NCBI GenBank assembly: GCA_036924285.1
Contig: JAYKYS010000006.1
Coordinates: 21,488,001-21,552,000 of the forward strand
DNA length: 64,000 bases
Source of the DNA: Asterella californica
Lineage: Eukaryota; Streptophyta; Marchantiopsida; Marchantiales; Aytoniaceae
Direction of reading: 5' to 3'
Under the pieces are notes generated by a model. It was not told the origin of the DNA and did not search any database. It was given only the letters and a program-made list of their open reading frames with translations. Both the position numbers and the translations under genes were made by a program. Positions 33,842 through 47,075 of the stretch are shown piece by piece (within the stretch, counting starts at the first letter, position 1; every line of letters begins with the position of its first letter).

Positions 33842-36570
33842 CTCCCAATCAACGATTAGTTGTCGCAGACTAAACATTTAATCTTAGTCCTAGTAGGAGA
33901 TAGTCCAACTTTACAGCTGGTAGGCCCTTAGTTAAGACATCTGCTACCATCTCTTGAGCAGGGCAGTACTTCACTTCAATTGTCTTGGATATAACTTGGT
34001 CCTTAATGAAGTGATATCGAGTATCTAATGTTTTGTTCTGTCATGAAACTCGGACGTTTCTACGAGTGCTATTGCATTGTGGTTACCACAATACAAAGTG
34101 GTAGTCTCATTCTCAGCTAATCCTATATCAGCTAAGAGTTGACGAAGTCATATTGCTCCTGAGGAACATGTGCTAAGTGTCATATACTCATCTTCAGTAC
34201 TTGATAGTGCAACAGATTTCTGTCTCTCCGACGATCAACTGATTGCTCCTTGAGAGTAGAAAAATGATTTCCAGAAGTTGAACATCGTGATTCGATGTGA
34301 CCTCCTCAGTCAGCATCAGTGTAGCTGGATAGAGAGATTGGTTGAGACGAGTGTTTGTATTCTAAATATTGTTCTAAAGTATCCTTGATATAACAAAATG
34401 TGCGCTTTATGGTGGTGATGTGTTTTAGTCATGGGTTAGTCATATATTGAGATAGTACACTAATGCTAAGATTAGACCAAGACGAGTGCAAATGACGATC
34501 TAGTTGATCGAGCATGTTGCGCTCTGGTATGGATAAGAGACATATTGCGCTTTTCTTCATAAGAAGTGAGACAATCCTTTAGTTGAGAACTTTTCTCTTG
34601 GGATCAACAGTGTACTAACAGGTTGGCAATTCTGTAGGTCAAACTGGAATAACTTTTGGGTCAGATATAAGGTTTGACTGAGCCTTATCCACCCTTCTGC
34701 TGGATTTCAGTTAATCTCTATACTCAAGCAATGGTGGATATTATCGATGTCATTCATCTTGAACATTACGCGTTGGTTTTGATGTATGTCAGCAATCTTT
34801 CGCTGCTGGTTGCTATGATTGTGTTGTCAACATAAAGTGCTAGGATGGCAAACTGATTATCTTTATGAATGTAATCGTTATCATCAGCTCCTGACTTACT
34901 GAACCCAAGAGAAAATAAGAACTTTTCTATGATCAAGTGCCATTCTTTGGAAGATTGCTTCAATCCATAAAGTGTATAAAGTAGTCTGCACACTTTATCA
35001 GTTCCTAGGGCATTGACACCGTCAAGGACAGTCATGTAGATCTCTTCGTTTAGTGTCCCGTTTAGGAATGCTATATTCACATCCATCTGGCGGACATGAA
35101 GATTATGCTGAGTTATGATTGCTAGTATCATTCGCACTGATTGCACACTGGCCACCGGAGAGAAGATGTCAGTGTAGTCGATTCTTTACACTTGAGTGAA
35201 TCTTAGAGCCACCAATCGTACCTTGTATGAGACGATGGACCCATCTGAGTTCAGCTTCAACTTGAAGATCCATTTGTTGGTTATGAGCCTTCGTCCGTGT
35301 GGTAAGTCCGTGAGTATTCACATATCATTCTCCTCGTGAGACCTGAGCTCTTTGGTGATGACTTCGGACCATCGAGCAGCGTCTGGAGATGACAATACTC
35401 TCTTGGTAGGAGTTGGGCTCCATGGTGGTGGTGCTTAGATCTCAGTGGGAGGAGAGGAAGCTGCAATCTCAATCTCACTTGAGTGGTGGTGAAGACTGCG
35501 GTGGTGAGCGATGTAGGTATAGATGTAGCGTGCTCATATTCTCTACATCAGTTAGGGGACTATGCTTGATTTGAACATGGTAGGATAAATGCATAGTAGA
35601 ATAAGTTGAAAAATTCTATCGATTGTGTGACTGTGGACTACTGGTAGATGAGCTAATCACATATTGAGTTGGTGTGTGATGTACGTCTCTGTCAAATCCT
35701 CCTCTTCTAGATCTTGCGAAGGAGAGAGGAGCAACAAGGCTTGGACCAAGGACAGGACCAACAGAAGGACCTAAGGCGAGAGGTGGAATAGAAGGAGGCA
35801 GAACAAACAAACTCAGAGGAGGAAGAGTAGCTCTCACTGAGGAGATAGAGTTTGAACCCTAAGGAGGAGGATGGTGATGGAAGAAATGCATATCATTTTG
35901 AATTGCATCATCGGTGATAGCAGTGAGAGCGGAGTTAAGAGAGGATGAAGTCGATGTAAAAGAAGACTCATCGAATATAACATGACGAGAAATAAAAGTA
36001 TGAACGTCAGATTTGCATTGAAGACGGTATGCCTTGCTTTGACTACTGTAGCCAAGGAGGATGCAATGGTGAGTGTAACTATCTAGCTTGGAGCAGTGAG
36101 TCTTGTGAATGTTGACAAAAGTTGTGTAGCCAAAAACTCAAAGTGTGAAATGAGGGATTTGCAGCCATGCTAGAGCTCAAAGGGAGTAGTGGCATAATCG
36201 ATGGTCTTGACGAGTCAACGATTTAGAACATAAGTGATGCAGTTAAGAGCCTCACTCCAAAACTGTTTATCTATGCCTGCTGAAAACATCATAGTTTGGA
36301 CAGAATTCAAGAGGGTGCGGTTTTTACGTTCAGCTATCTCGTTTTGCCGAGGAGTGTCAAGAACGATCAACTGACGGTAGATGTCATGTGCTTGGCAATA
36401 TGCATCAAAGAGGGTAGATCGAAAGTAACCACCATTGTAGGAGCATAGAGCATAGAGTCTTGAGTTTCTTTCTCATCTGACGCTCGCCAAATGTATGAAA
36501 CTCCTTGAAGGCATGAAGCAATCGCTCTTGTAGTGAAGCCAACGAACTGCAGCATAGCAGGAGTAGTCAT
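33842..36570 (-). pseudogene. Ty1/copia pol relic (integrase, RT, RNase H)
   Basis: The minus-strand reading runs from integrase (FDAYCQAHDIYRQL, then ERKNRTLLNSVQTMMFSAGI and FWSEALNCITYVLNR) through the copia reverse transcriptase at 34766-35155. The latter has VRQMDVNIAFLNGTLNEEIY and ALYVDN, the latter in place of the usual YVDD. It ends with RNase H (KSVALSSTEDEYMTLSTCSS and RQLLADIGLAENETTTLYC). Many frameshifts and stops break it. Gag, protease and the 5' LTR are missing. Ty1/copia is recognised by the integrase-before-RT order and these blocks. It is unrelated to the gypsy element. Confidence 0.85.
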
Positions 36571-37620
36571 GGTCGTGATGTACTTATTTTAATAATATAT
36601 TTGTATATCTAACCGTTCTTGATGAAAGAGTTAAACAATAAATTAAGTTTGATGGAAGAGACAGAAAAAATAAGGTGAAAAATGAATACTCAGTTTGGAC
36701 GTTGTTTCTTTGTGTGTACTAGACATGGTAATATAAATTGTCATTCAGATTGTTCATTGCTACTGGTGAATTGTCCACAAGCTGGGGTGAAGTACAACAA
36801 CTTATAACAAAACTAAGGTTTCTAAGAGACACTCTTCTTTTGATCAAATGTGCAAATACCTAAGTGAAAAAACGAATGTAACTAAAAACTGTCCTAACGT
36901 ACTAAAATTTTCTAGTTTTTCGAAGAAAAATTAATCTTTTTCCTAAGTGGATCTTGTAGATGTAGATTGAACATATTTTCTCAAAAACACAATATACAAC
37001 ACTAGGTATGAACAAGTCTTAACCAGAATTGGAATAAAAAGTTTACGCTACAGAAATCCAGTTCAGAAGCAGACAGTAATGACAACTCGAGAACAGAAGC
37101 AAAGAAGTGAAATAAGCAAGCAGCTTCAAAAAGTAAACATTAGATCGCAATGAGAAGAATGAGTTTTTGGGAGCCAATTTCTGTGAGTTTTTAAGTCTCG
37201 AGTTTGACGTTTGAACTATAACATTAAAACATCAACTGATGTTTGAATTATGCTATTGTTGGTGGGGTTGATTTATAATGGTAATGAGAGATTCTGATTC
37301 TCTCATTTATCTCGTTCTACACTTGAGGAGAGCTCCAGGAAGATTCAGATAAGAAGTCAAGAAATCTACTAGACAAATATTAACATTCTACTTTGAAATA
37401 TCTAAGCAGATGTTAGCTAGACAAATCAGTGATCCAATGATGTACTCTCAATCTTTCTCGCTATTTTTTACTTCTCACAATATAGATCCATAGTTAAAAC
37501 TAAGAATATTTTCACAAATAAAAATAATATTATATAATCTACAATAGAGATGAATTAATTCTGAAATAAAAATAATTAAGAATTTATAAAATCATAATTT
37601 ATACTAAATAGAGAAAATGA
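36571..37620. other. No identifiable gene
   Basis: AT-rich sequence with no ORF of note on either strand and no repeat ends. Confidence 0.5.
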
Positions 37621-38260
37621 ACTCAAGAGTCGTCAATAATCCCTCGGGGGGCCCAAACGCAAGTTTGGATGAGACACAGAAGCTCATTTTGCCCAGGTAA
37701 CCTATCTCTCGGTGATCCGGGGGATCAACGGGACAACGGAGTGTTTTCACAAGTCGTTCCGGTCGAGTGTTTACCACGGGGTCATCTTTTCTTTCTCGGT
37801 CTCAGAGCTCAGGTTAACGTGTGATCTCTTCTACCCTAAATGCGTAAACACCGTAAAGAGTTCAGAAAATGATGTAGTTTGGGTCCCTCTTCCGTCGGTA
37901 TCCAAACGGAAAATGATTTGACGTTCTGTTACGCAACAACGGGTGTGGCGGCCTTGGTGCAAAGCTTGGTTGAAATTGACGTGCTGACATCCATTCCTTC
38001 TTCCTGGTTCTAACTTTTCCTGGTTCCTGGTTTCCCTTGTTAGGCTTGATGGGGTCTTTCCATCCGTTGGCTATTCTTTGCGTCGCGTGTTTCTCCTGGT
38101 TCTAACGTTTCTTTGGATCTCACTTGTAGCAGAGGTCTTATCTCTGTTCCCCTCTTGTTCTTCCGTCTACTTCCTGTGCTCTCCAGTGTGAAGGGGGTTG
38201 CTGCTCTGGCTAATGACTCCGTTTGCGGTTCGTTCCACTTTCTTGCAAAGTAAAGGGAAA
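37621..38260. other. GC-richer island of unknown nature
   Basis: Base composition changes abruptly against the AT-rich flanks. The island begins near CTCGGGGGGCCC and ends near CTTTCTTGCAAAG. The 69-residue ORF at 37712-37921 has no recognisable motif. TTCCTGGTTCTAAC recurs (about 38005 and 38095). It may be a short mobile-element or LTR remnant. Confidence 0.3.
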
Positions 38261-40245
38261 ATATTTCTCCTTAAGAATAATAAGTTACTAATAGAATGGA
38301 AACATCATATTTTATGAAAAATATTAATCAAATTTGTATATCAAGCAATTTTCAATGCAAGAATATTTAACAATTAATCATAACATCGATTTTAAGAAAT
38401 ATGTCGATATGAGTGAGATGATGAAAGTTATACCTATAGATGAAGTGACAATAGCATGTGCGTCACTTGACTAATATGCATGACGTCGACGGTGAAGAAC
38501 TGATACATGTTTTACTCTTCGGATCGTGACAAAACAAAAATTGGTTCTTAAGGACATGCTTCTCGACACTACTTAAAAGTCATATATGATTCTTTTGAAG
38601 TTGATAGAGTTTTGATTTTTTTAGGTCAAGAGAGCACTAAGACTTTCCTGAGAATTCATGAAATATGGTCGTGACAGATTATTTGGTGACTTTCATCAGA
38701 AATGACTCGTGGAGATATGAAAAATGTTATATGTATTATTTTTCGAGTACATAGAAATTTTTGCAAGAGGAGCAGTGATATTGATATCATAACTAAAACT
38801 ATAGAAGAAATACCAGTATCACTCTTGGTGGAGCAAAAAAATGTTAACCAGATCATGGAGTATCAGGAAAATCATAACTTTTTTACTGCAATTAATACTA
38901 CAGACTCTGAGATTTGAGTGGGAGAGAACTCAATATCGTTGGAAAGCGTGTTATGTAAGTCTTATGATGTCCTCAAGATATTGAAGTCTGGAGTAATACG
39001 AAGATAAAAAAATATTCTGATAAATTTTATTACAATTATTTTTTGGTAAACAGAGGTGAGTAAGAAGAATGTGAATCTCATAGTTTAAAGCGCACCACTG
39101 CCCTAGAATCAAGTTGGAATGTGATACATGTAACACTTTTCCTTTCTTTATTAGCAAATATTTTTGATTCTTCATCTCCACTATCTTCAACCTAGCTTTA
39201 ATCTCTAACCAATTCATCTCTTATCTTGCCTTTTCAGATATACATTTCACTACTTGTTGCTTTTCCATATCTTAGCACTTAGCACTTAACTCTTGGTTAT
39301 AAAGACATTGCTGCCAATGGCTTTGTTGACAAGTTAGCTAATAGTATTACTCTCCCTCCATCTACTTCTGAAAACATCAAAATATTAACACACGTACTAC
39401 GATTATGGAGGCACATTGAACTTCTCCGATATTATCACACATACGACGACTTCAAGGGGCACAATGGACTTCCACCTCTAAGAGGCTATCAATGATACGC
39501 ATCTCGTACAACGGTCCCTCTGAATCTACTTTAGAATGACTCGCATCGTTCAACAAATATTAACTCTTTTTCATCACTCAACTTCGTATTGGTCACATGA
39601 GAATAGTTTCTTACTATTCAGTATCAAAGAATCTATTGTAATAACCTTCTTTCATCACTCAACTAAGTATTGACCACATGACCATCGGTGCTTCTTACTA
39701 TTCAGTATCACGGAATCTATTGTATTCAAGCTATGTGCCGTTGATGTTGATACCATATACTAGGTAACTGTCAGCTCTTCGTCAACTCTGACAACAGACA
39801 TTTGATACCGCCCACTTTGACATCAAGGATCTCCTTTCAGTTCTCAAGTTGAAGTTTTAAAGTTTTTGATCAAATTAGGATTTCCGCCTCCCATAGCCCT
39901 TATCTCTCAAGTTTACGTTTGCGAATGAGTTGAATAATTTGTTTGGAATGGGCCCATGGAAACAAGACTGATGAGTCTCATCAGACTTGGATGAGTATCC
40001 ATCCAGATTCCCAGTTCATGTCTGATGGTGTGCATATAATGTAAAGCGCGCGTGACATACTACGAAAAGGACCTCGTCATGATTCTGCTTCGTTGTATCG
40101 GCAGATGAGTGTCACATGTCATAAAAGCCCTCCCCAACAAGCCGAATGCCGGCGCGTGAAGTCACGGACACTGACTCACTATAGGAGAATCTGACTGAAA
40201 CAACAGAAAAACAATGAAAACGTTAACAACTCGCAGAAAATCATT
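38261..40245. other. No identifiable gene; one tandem repeat
   Basis: Short ORFs (38702-38917 on +, 38951-39217 on -) have no motif I can place. An 81-bp tandem duplication occurs at about 39571-39732, both units beginning TCATCACTCAAC. Confidence 0.4.
39571..39732 (+). repeat. 81-bp tandem duplication
   Basis: Units start at 39571 and 39652 with TCATCACTCAACT and share TTCTTACTATTCAGTATCA and AATCTATTGTA. They have diverged by small indels. Confidence 0.75.
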
Positions 40246-40749
40246 TTGTTGACTGGCCTCAACCGATCTGACCCTAGAGATACTGAGACAACCGCTACCA
40301 CAGCCTACGTTTCCATCCGGGAGTTTAATATCCATCAAATTCTCCGGAAATATGGATTCCCAAGACTTCCCGACCATCCGTTTCCCTACGTATGGATGGA
40401 CCAGCTATTCGACAATAATACCGCCAAAACGAACAGGTTACTTTTGTGCCCAAATGTCACATGGCACGGTATATCAAGCTACCATCCCAAGACATTTCCT
40501 TGAGATAATTTTGCGGGTTGATGGTTGCTAATGAATCAAGTGAGCGACAATCTCGCCAAACACGACCCTGCTTACACAGAATATCAATACATCCGGAAGG
40601 ACTTTATCTTCGAGTTGAAATACATTCCAGAATGATTTCCCTCCGAAATTTGCGGGCCTGTCTTTCGCTCTGATGCACTTGGCTCCTGGAAATTCACCGG
40701 CATGAGTTCCAAATGGACACAGTTGTCCGAGTTAATGGTCCCACAAATC
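40246..40749. other. Region downstream of the Nudix gene
   Basis: A forward 85-residue ORF (40246-40503) and an overlapping minus ORF (40162-40377) lack recognisable motifs. This stretch probably contains the 3' untranslated region of the minus-strand Nudix gene. Confidence 0.35.
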
Positions 40750-43700
40750 CTATAATTTGGACCAAGGCTCCACGTAAACTGCGAGTGATCGGAAAGCTTT
40801 GGTATAAACAGGCTTCTTGAAGTCTACCACCTGAGACCATTACACAATCAAGTACTCGGTGAGAAAACGAAGACAAACTTTGAAGATTACAAGGACCAGA
40901 ACTAAAACCGCATGGTCATCGTCAAAGGAGCAGTTGCCTTACCATCCTTATAACATCCTCTGCAGGCATCCACCTCCACTGAGCAAACTCCGCTGGTTCT
41001 GTCCCATCTCCCATCAGATTGACCTCGCTGTCATCCCCTGTAAAACGGAAGAGGAACCTGCTTGCAAATCGAATTTTCAGGAAAGACTCCCATTGCACAT
41101 TAGTTTCGTCTCCTCCGCCACTAGGTTATAAACGTCATGTTAGTGACTAGTACAAGCCTGAAGAACTGCAGTTGCCAATTGATGTGCAAAAATAATACTC
41201 AACGGTTACCGGAAACACATACATTCCTATTGAACACAAACAATCCGGCTAGGTATACCCACCACTTTTGAGCCTGGCCTGTCCAAGGCTTTCCCCATAA
41301 CCTTGTTATTTTCGCTTTTACGTCAGGTGGAAAGTCGTAAGTTAGCCAGTCGGGAACCTGAAAAAGCAGCCCAACTGATGAATACAAGACTTCATCCACG
41401 TAATATTCCTTAAAGGTGTCCAAGGACCAGAGTCACTCATACAGAATTTATTTCTCAACCAGACATTCCCAAATAAAGGCAACACCCAGGCCCGTGCCTG
41501 ATTTGCATCCTCATTTGAAGACGTAATACTTGGAGACAAAAGCATGACCGTACGTACCTTACCTCTCCGATCAACTGAGCAGAAGTTACCCCCGTTTCCT
41601 CTCTCAACTCCCGAAAAGCCGCTTGTTGTGGTTCTTCTCCTTCATCGACGCCCCCCTGGAATAGAATCCGGCATATATTACCTTTTATCACGACAGAGAA
41701 GGGGACACATAATGAACAGTTGCACCGCGAGAAAGTTTAGGGTTTAAACCCTAAACCCTAAACCCAGACACAAGGGGGGCTGAACGAAAGACTCATCATC
41801 ACCAACCCATTAAGTAACCTGCCACAATCCAACAGTAAAGCAGAGAGACTGATATCCCACCAGGAAACAACCTTCAAGCACTGACCAAACCAGGCGCACA
41901 GAGCATGAAACCACACCACGGAAACAGGAGGACTGCCTATAGCCACTACTAAACTACTGTGTAAGTTGTCTTGAAGAAGTACTGAAGTCAAAGTTATACA
42001 TCCATATTGCGATGCTAAAAGACACCATATTCAACAGATGCGAACCAGAACCAGATAAGACACCAGACACAAGGGGGCTGAACGAAAGACTCCATCAATC
42101 ACCAACCGATTAAGTATCCTGCTACAGTCCAACAGTAGTGCAGAGAGACTGATATCCCACCAGGAAAAGACGTTCAAGCACTGAGCAAACCAGGCGCACA
42201 GAGCATGAAAGCACACCACGAAAAGACGTGCAGTACTGCCTACAGCCACTACTAAACTACCGTAAGTTGCCTTGACGAAGACCTGAAGTCAAAGTTATAC
42301 ATGCATATTGAGATGCTAAAGTCACCATATTCGAAAGATGCAAGGTACACAAATGCGATTAATCAGAGTCATAAAATTTGGACAGATTGAGGTAACAGCC
42401 TGCTCGCTGGTGACGCAGAAAGGATAACAGAAGCATGATACGCTTGATTGATAAGGTTATGTAACAGAAGCATGATACGCTTGATTGATAAGGTTATGTA
42501 ACTTACTTGCGGCATTTGCCAAGCATCTGGGAGATCCAACCTTGAACCAACCCACACCTGCAACAACAGCACAGCAAAACAGTAAGGCAATCTTCTCAAG
42601 TAAAAGTTGAAATGCAGAAGAGTACTTGTTGTAAATTTGCATAGAACAGCCTCAAAAGAGTACTTCTCTTGATCCAGGGCTTGAAATGTGAAATAAATGT
42701 CAAGCTACGCAGTCAGATTCATCCCCTGTGACTTTGGACTATTGGATGCAGCGAAAACAAGACTGGAGGAAGGCTCTATGAGCAATGTTAATACGGAACA
42801 GGGCCACTGACAACCTCTGACTACTTGCACTTCAGAAGTAACATGAAAGTAATATTCAACGTCAAGTCTGCTCCTGAGTACTTCATGTTTCTAACTTGAA
42901 AGACAGACACCTTATATGTCTATGGCTTCCTTGAAAACCCAATGAGAAGGCTGCTTCTTTGTGGAAGTGACATCAGAACAGAATCCTCACATAAACATAC
43001 ATTCCCGTGACTTTGATTCAAATTTAGAGCTCAGCTAGAGCAAGGACAGTTATGGTGAAAATCCTCTGTCTTCGTTGAGACGAAATGGGACCAAGTAGGC
43101 CTTTCAGCAATGCGGCACTCCAGCAAGAACTTGAACTCTGAATTCTTTAACTGACTAGTGTAAGTATACACACTTGAAAGCAATTCTACTGTGCATTGAG
43201 GACACATGGCCCTATCAGCCTGTACATTACCTCGTTCTTGTCATTCACAAGACACACTCCTACGTTAGGACGATAGCCTACAGGGGGGCTTCCGACTGCG
43301 GAAGTCATGGCCGCAGCAAATCCTCCGTCGCACTTCAATTTCCTCTGCTGAATCTCGCCTTCCTCACGACAAAAGTTCCTCTTCACATAACTTTTAACCT
43401 TATGAATCGCTCCACCTTTAAGTCCTACACCACCAAACCCTGCATACACGCCAACATGGCGCACAACAGAGCAAGATGGAACACAGTACGCAACTGAAGA
43501 CACACAAAGACTCATTTGTTGTCGGCAAGGATCTCTCACATCTGGAACACGAAAGCAGTAGCGATAGCCATGTGTTTTCGGCCGGAAGATCGGAATTGCG
43601 ACCGATTTCAGTGCTGGCTCCCACGCACGAGGCAAGAGCTGCATCCTCGTCTCTTTGCTAATTCTGAAGTGGTCCGCCCTGAATCTCGTCACCATTTCGC

Positions 43701-43833
43701 CATGCGCTCGTTCCTTCGTAACCTGTACCGGGATACAGTACTGTAGTTCCTGCCTAACCCGTCGGGCTGACTCCAGACCAAGGTCAGGGCGATTTCCCCG
43801 GCACACCGGTGACCGGACTAAACCATCGGACAA
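40750..43833 (-). CDS. Nudix hydrolase, dinucleoside tetraphosphatase type
   Basis: Six exons on the minus strand join in frame with GT-AG sites: (43833)-43231, 42557-42507, 41655-41563, 41357-41263, 41057-40943 and 40830-40750 with TAG. The fold starts at GYRPNVGVCLVNDKNE and continues VGSRLDLPDAWQMPQ. The complete Nudix box begins exon 3 (GGVDEGEEPQQAAF, then RELREETGV), matching G-x5-E-x7-RE-U-x-EE-x-G-U. WLTYDFPPDVK, GQAQKW, FLFRFTGDD and EFAQWRWMP follow. This layout matches plant asymmetric Ap4A hydrolases and bacterial RppH-type enzymes, which split nucleoside polyphosphates. The long N-terminus, rich in Arg and Ser with few acids early on, suggests an organelle transit peptide. The start is uncertain: Met at 43833, 43695 or 43644 are options, giving about 345 to 282 residues. 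One exon donor (GTGGGT at 41262) is non-standard but keeps frame. The introns contain repeats. Confidence 0.88.
41736..41765. repeat. Inverted telomere-like motif in a Nudix intron
   Basis: One TTTAGGG unit meets about three CCCTAAA-type units head to head, giving a GGGTTTAAACCC junction. It sits between exons 3 and 2 of the Nudix gene and directly abuts the tandem duplication that follows. Confidence 0.85.
41766..42345. repeat. About 299-bp tandem duplication in a Nudix intron
   Basis: Units start at 41766 and 42065 with AGACACAAGGGGG and share CTGATATCCCACCAGGAAA and AACCAGGCGCACAGAGCATG. They have diverged moderately. The minus-strand ORFs 41758-41991 and 42031-42249 are the same frame in the two units and are intronic by-products. 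Confidence 0.85.
42428..42501. repeat. 37-bp tandem duplication beside a splice donor
   Basis: Two adjacent copies of a unit starting CAGAAGCATGATACGCTTG. The second copy ends at the GTAAGT donor of Nudix exon 2. Confidence 0.85.
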
Positions 43834-43899
43834 TGTTAAGTTCTACAGAAGACCAAGTCTCATAAAGTAAAAATAGTAAACTATAGTACCAAGGGCATT

Positions 43900-45271
43900 C
43901 CAACCCGGTCCAAGAAGGAAAGAATCAGAATTCGGTGACCGTATTGACTGGATACTACCATTTCGAGAAATATCGCAGTCCAAACGGGCATGACTGATCA
44001 GCTCTGCAAATAGACAGCGAGAACTAAATCCACGCGTGACGAACGAGTTACATGTAGTCCCCTAACTGTTTTGGCACAAAGAGAAATAGGTTATATACCG
44101 AGTATGACTATAAAGACTACGTGTCATGTGTACAGGAGTTTTTTCTGAACGTAGTGGGAGCGATGGTATCCTGGACTCACATGGATGCGCATTTAGCCAA
44201 AACGAATCAAACCAGAACGTCACGAATATTCACCGCAAGTTAACACCCGCATATCACAAATTAGCAGCTCGACGATAACAATGCAATGAGTATCGTAAGC
44301 TTAATAATGCAATGCATCTAGAACTATTATCAAACCTAGACTCTAGATTTTGATTCGTTTTAAAAAGAATATGTTAACTCAGAACAAAATATCTTGTTTT
44401 CAGAAAGAGCTGCAGATATGTTACTTCTGGTGGATACGAGCATTTGTCTCCACATGTCAGAAAATCAGTTCTTATCTGCATAACTTTTATATGTGTTGGT
44501 CTTGTATGGTATCAAATTGAACTCTAGTTGTTTTACATTTTCTTCGATTCATTCGAACAAGCGATCCCGAGCCTTCTCAAGTATATTCGGGAGTTTAGAC
44601 TTTTGCGATAATATCTCTTGAGAGTGATCTGGAATCACTTTAACGCTCTTCGGGGTTTAGCACAATCTGCGTAATTCTTGAATATTGATATCCTAGAGTT
44701 CTTGGGAACCACTTGATGTTCTCTGTGAGTTTAAGTTTACCTACAACTCTGTGTTGTTGCTGCTGGTGGTGTTGTGCAAACGATTTCTGATGTGATTGAT
44801 TGATTCTGGGTGTGCACTTGTGGTTCTTGTCTTCTTGCATTGCATGCTTTTCCATAACAGGTGAAGTTGCAACAATGAGCAAGCAGCGGCCAGTTCTGAG
44901 TTATTTTTCACAATTGTCATTTGCAAACATCACAGATCATAAGAGGTGAAAACTCAATCGATTAATATCCAAATGATAGGATTTGTTAATTCAATTTATT
45001 AGATCTTTATGTTTTGTCTATTACCTTTGGGATCCCTTGTAGGATCTAACCGACTATTGTTCTTGTCCAAGCAGATAAAAATTCCAGTTTTTATTTCTTA
45101 CCATTTGCTAATAATTCTTCTTAATGGCTGGTGTAAGAAAGAAGAGGATCAAAATATCAGCGATTCCAGATCCTCTCAAAAGAGAAGAAGTTTGTTGCTC
45201 ATGAGAAGGAATGTGCTTCTTGTCATTTTAATCTTTTTGTTACTTATGACATGGACATTTACAGAGACCGA
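43900..45271. other. No identifiable gene; upstream region of the Nudix gene
   Basis: Presumably includes the Nudix promoter at its start. Short ORFs show no conserved domains. A forward frame at 45009-45347 has a hydrophobic segment but runs into the next LTR and is not supported. Confidence 0.4.
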
Positions 45272-47075
45272 TGTCATGTCGTGGACCGTCTCCTACCTGA
45301 AAATTTATTTTCGATATTTATCATTATCGTTCCAAATACACTCATAGGACTAAAAATGAGATTTGTTTAGAGCTCTTTGTCAGCTTTCCATGGGCACTTT
45401 GTCTACTTCATTTGGACGTCTAGTGGAGAAGTTACGAGACTCGAAAGATGAGAAAAGCAAGCTAGGCCTTAGCTTATGGGTTTTTTACACAACTTCGGAT
45501 CTTCACTTTCATCGCATCAATGGGTAGAGCTCCTTGTCAGCTTTCCATAGGCACTTCGTCTACTTCATTTGGATGCCTAGTGGTGAAGTTACGAGACTCG
45601 AAAGAAGAGAAAATCAAGCTGAATTTTATTTACTATTGCTGACTGGGTATTTATGACTCCTGTCGCTATACTAAGGACGCAAGGGGTCTGCTAGCTCATT
45701 ATCTGAGAGAACTTGTACGTACAGTGACTGACGTAAGGGGCAGCTTAAAGGGTTAGTTTGCACCTGCGACTTGTCAACGGACGGTTCGAGAGATTTGGAG
45801 GTCCAATGCAAAGGCGCAAGGCTTCGTTGGGTTCAGATCTGTGCAGGCTGCGCATTGGTTAAGAGCGTAGCCTGCACAGATCATGAAGAGACGGGTCGAG
45901 GAGTGTGTTCTGAGAGAAATTGAGACGCATGAGAGGTTTTTGGAGTGCTTCAATTATCTATGAAGGAGAGTTGGACCGTTCGGATCGTTCTGGAGTCCAA
46001 ACTTGCTGTCCTTGGATCCATCGGGATCAGAATGTTGAGTTCTTCAGGAAATTGAAGACGATATTAAGTTTCATCGGACGATTTGAGAGTTCTGAGTGAA
46101 ATTGGCTCGCAAGGAAACGCTTACATCAATTTTTCATCGCCTGCGATCTGAGATTAGGTTGTTCTTCACGATCGGTGAGCCAAGCTCTTCGTTCTTAGTG
46201 TCTACACGATCAAGGAGTCTTCACTACGCATAGGAGAAGACCGTGCGTGGATTGGATTGTTGGTTTAGGTGTGGTGAGGGAGTTTGAGCTGTAGGGAGTC
46301 GATTTATGTCATTTTTTTGCAACCTACGACCAAATTTCTTGCGTGGTTTTGCAAGGGGAACTCCAAATAGCTTGTTTGGAGTCTCATTGGGTTCATGGTA
46401 GCTAGATCTACCTACCAGAGAAGACCGATATCAGATCAAGCGATCCGTTTGGATCGTGTGTGCGGTTTTAAGCCGTAGGGAGAAGTTTTTGCAAGTTCGA
46501 CCACCTGCGAAAAATCGATGATATCTCAACTGTCGAGAGTCAAATTTGAGAGTTCTTGAGACCAACGGAGTTAGGAAGGAAGGCCTTATCGACATCTGAA
46601 GACCGTTTGGTGGAAGAAGGAAGTTCTCATACAGACCTTTTTCGGTTCTTTCGCTACGGTTTTCGTCTTTTGGAGTTCGTTAGAGATCTAATTGGCTATG
46701 TACAGCTTGTGGTAGCTAGCTTTAGCTAAAGGTTTGTACGTGGACGTTGTTTGGACTTAAGTTTCAATCGTGTGATGCTGGTGCAGCTCTTTTTGTTAAC
46801 AAAGGGATGTTTCTCTTGCTTTGAGCTACACTTCGGTGGTTTTAGGTTTAGGTTGAGATTTGAGAACTCGTTTTAAGGGGTTTTGAAGTAGATTACAGAC
46901 CGCTCTGGTTTGTTTCTCAGTTTTATGTTCTTAGGGAGAAATAGCCGTCAGTGTATATACATTGGGAGCTCGTTTTCGTGCTTGTTTCTCTCTTTCTTGT
47001 CTCTGTTCAACACACTATATCTCCACAGCCAAGAACCTCGCATTTTCCTAGACATCTTTCACGTAAAATCCGACA
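45272..47075 (+). repeat. Left LTR of the gag-only element
   Basis: About 1.8 kb, matching 49411-51258 over its length with many substitutions and indels. It contains internal sub-repeats (GAAGTTACGAGACTCGAAAG twice near 45424 and 45588). It also carries a 14-bp inverted repeat (45836-45849 with 45869-45882) that the right LTR lacks. Confidence 0.9.
45836..45882. repeat. Left-LTR-specific inverted repeat
   Basis: GATCTGTGCAGGCT is followed 19 bases later by its exact complement AGCCTGCACAGATC. In the right LTR (about 50010-50050) the first arm is present but the second is replaced by unrelated sequence, so the second arm was copied in after insertion. Confidence 0.85.
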
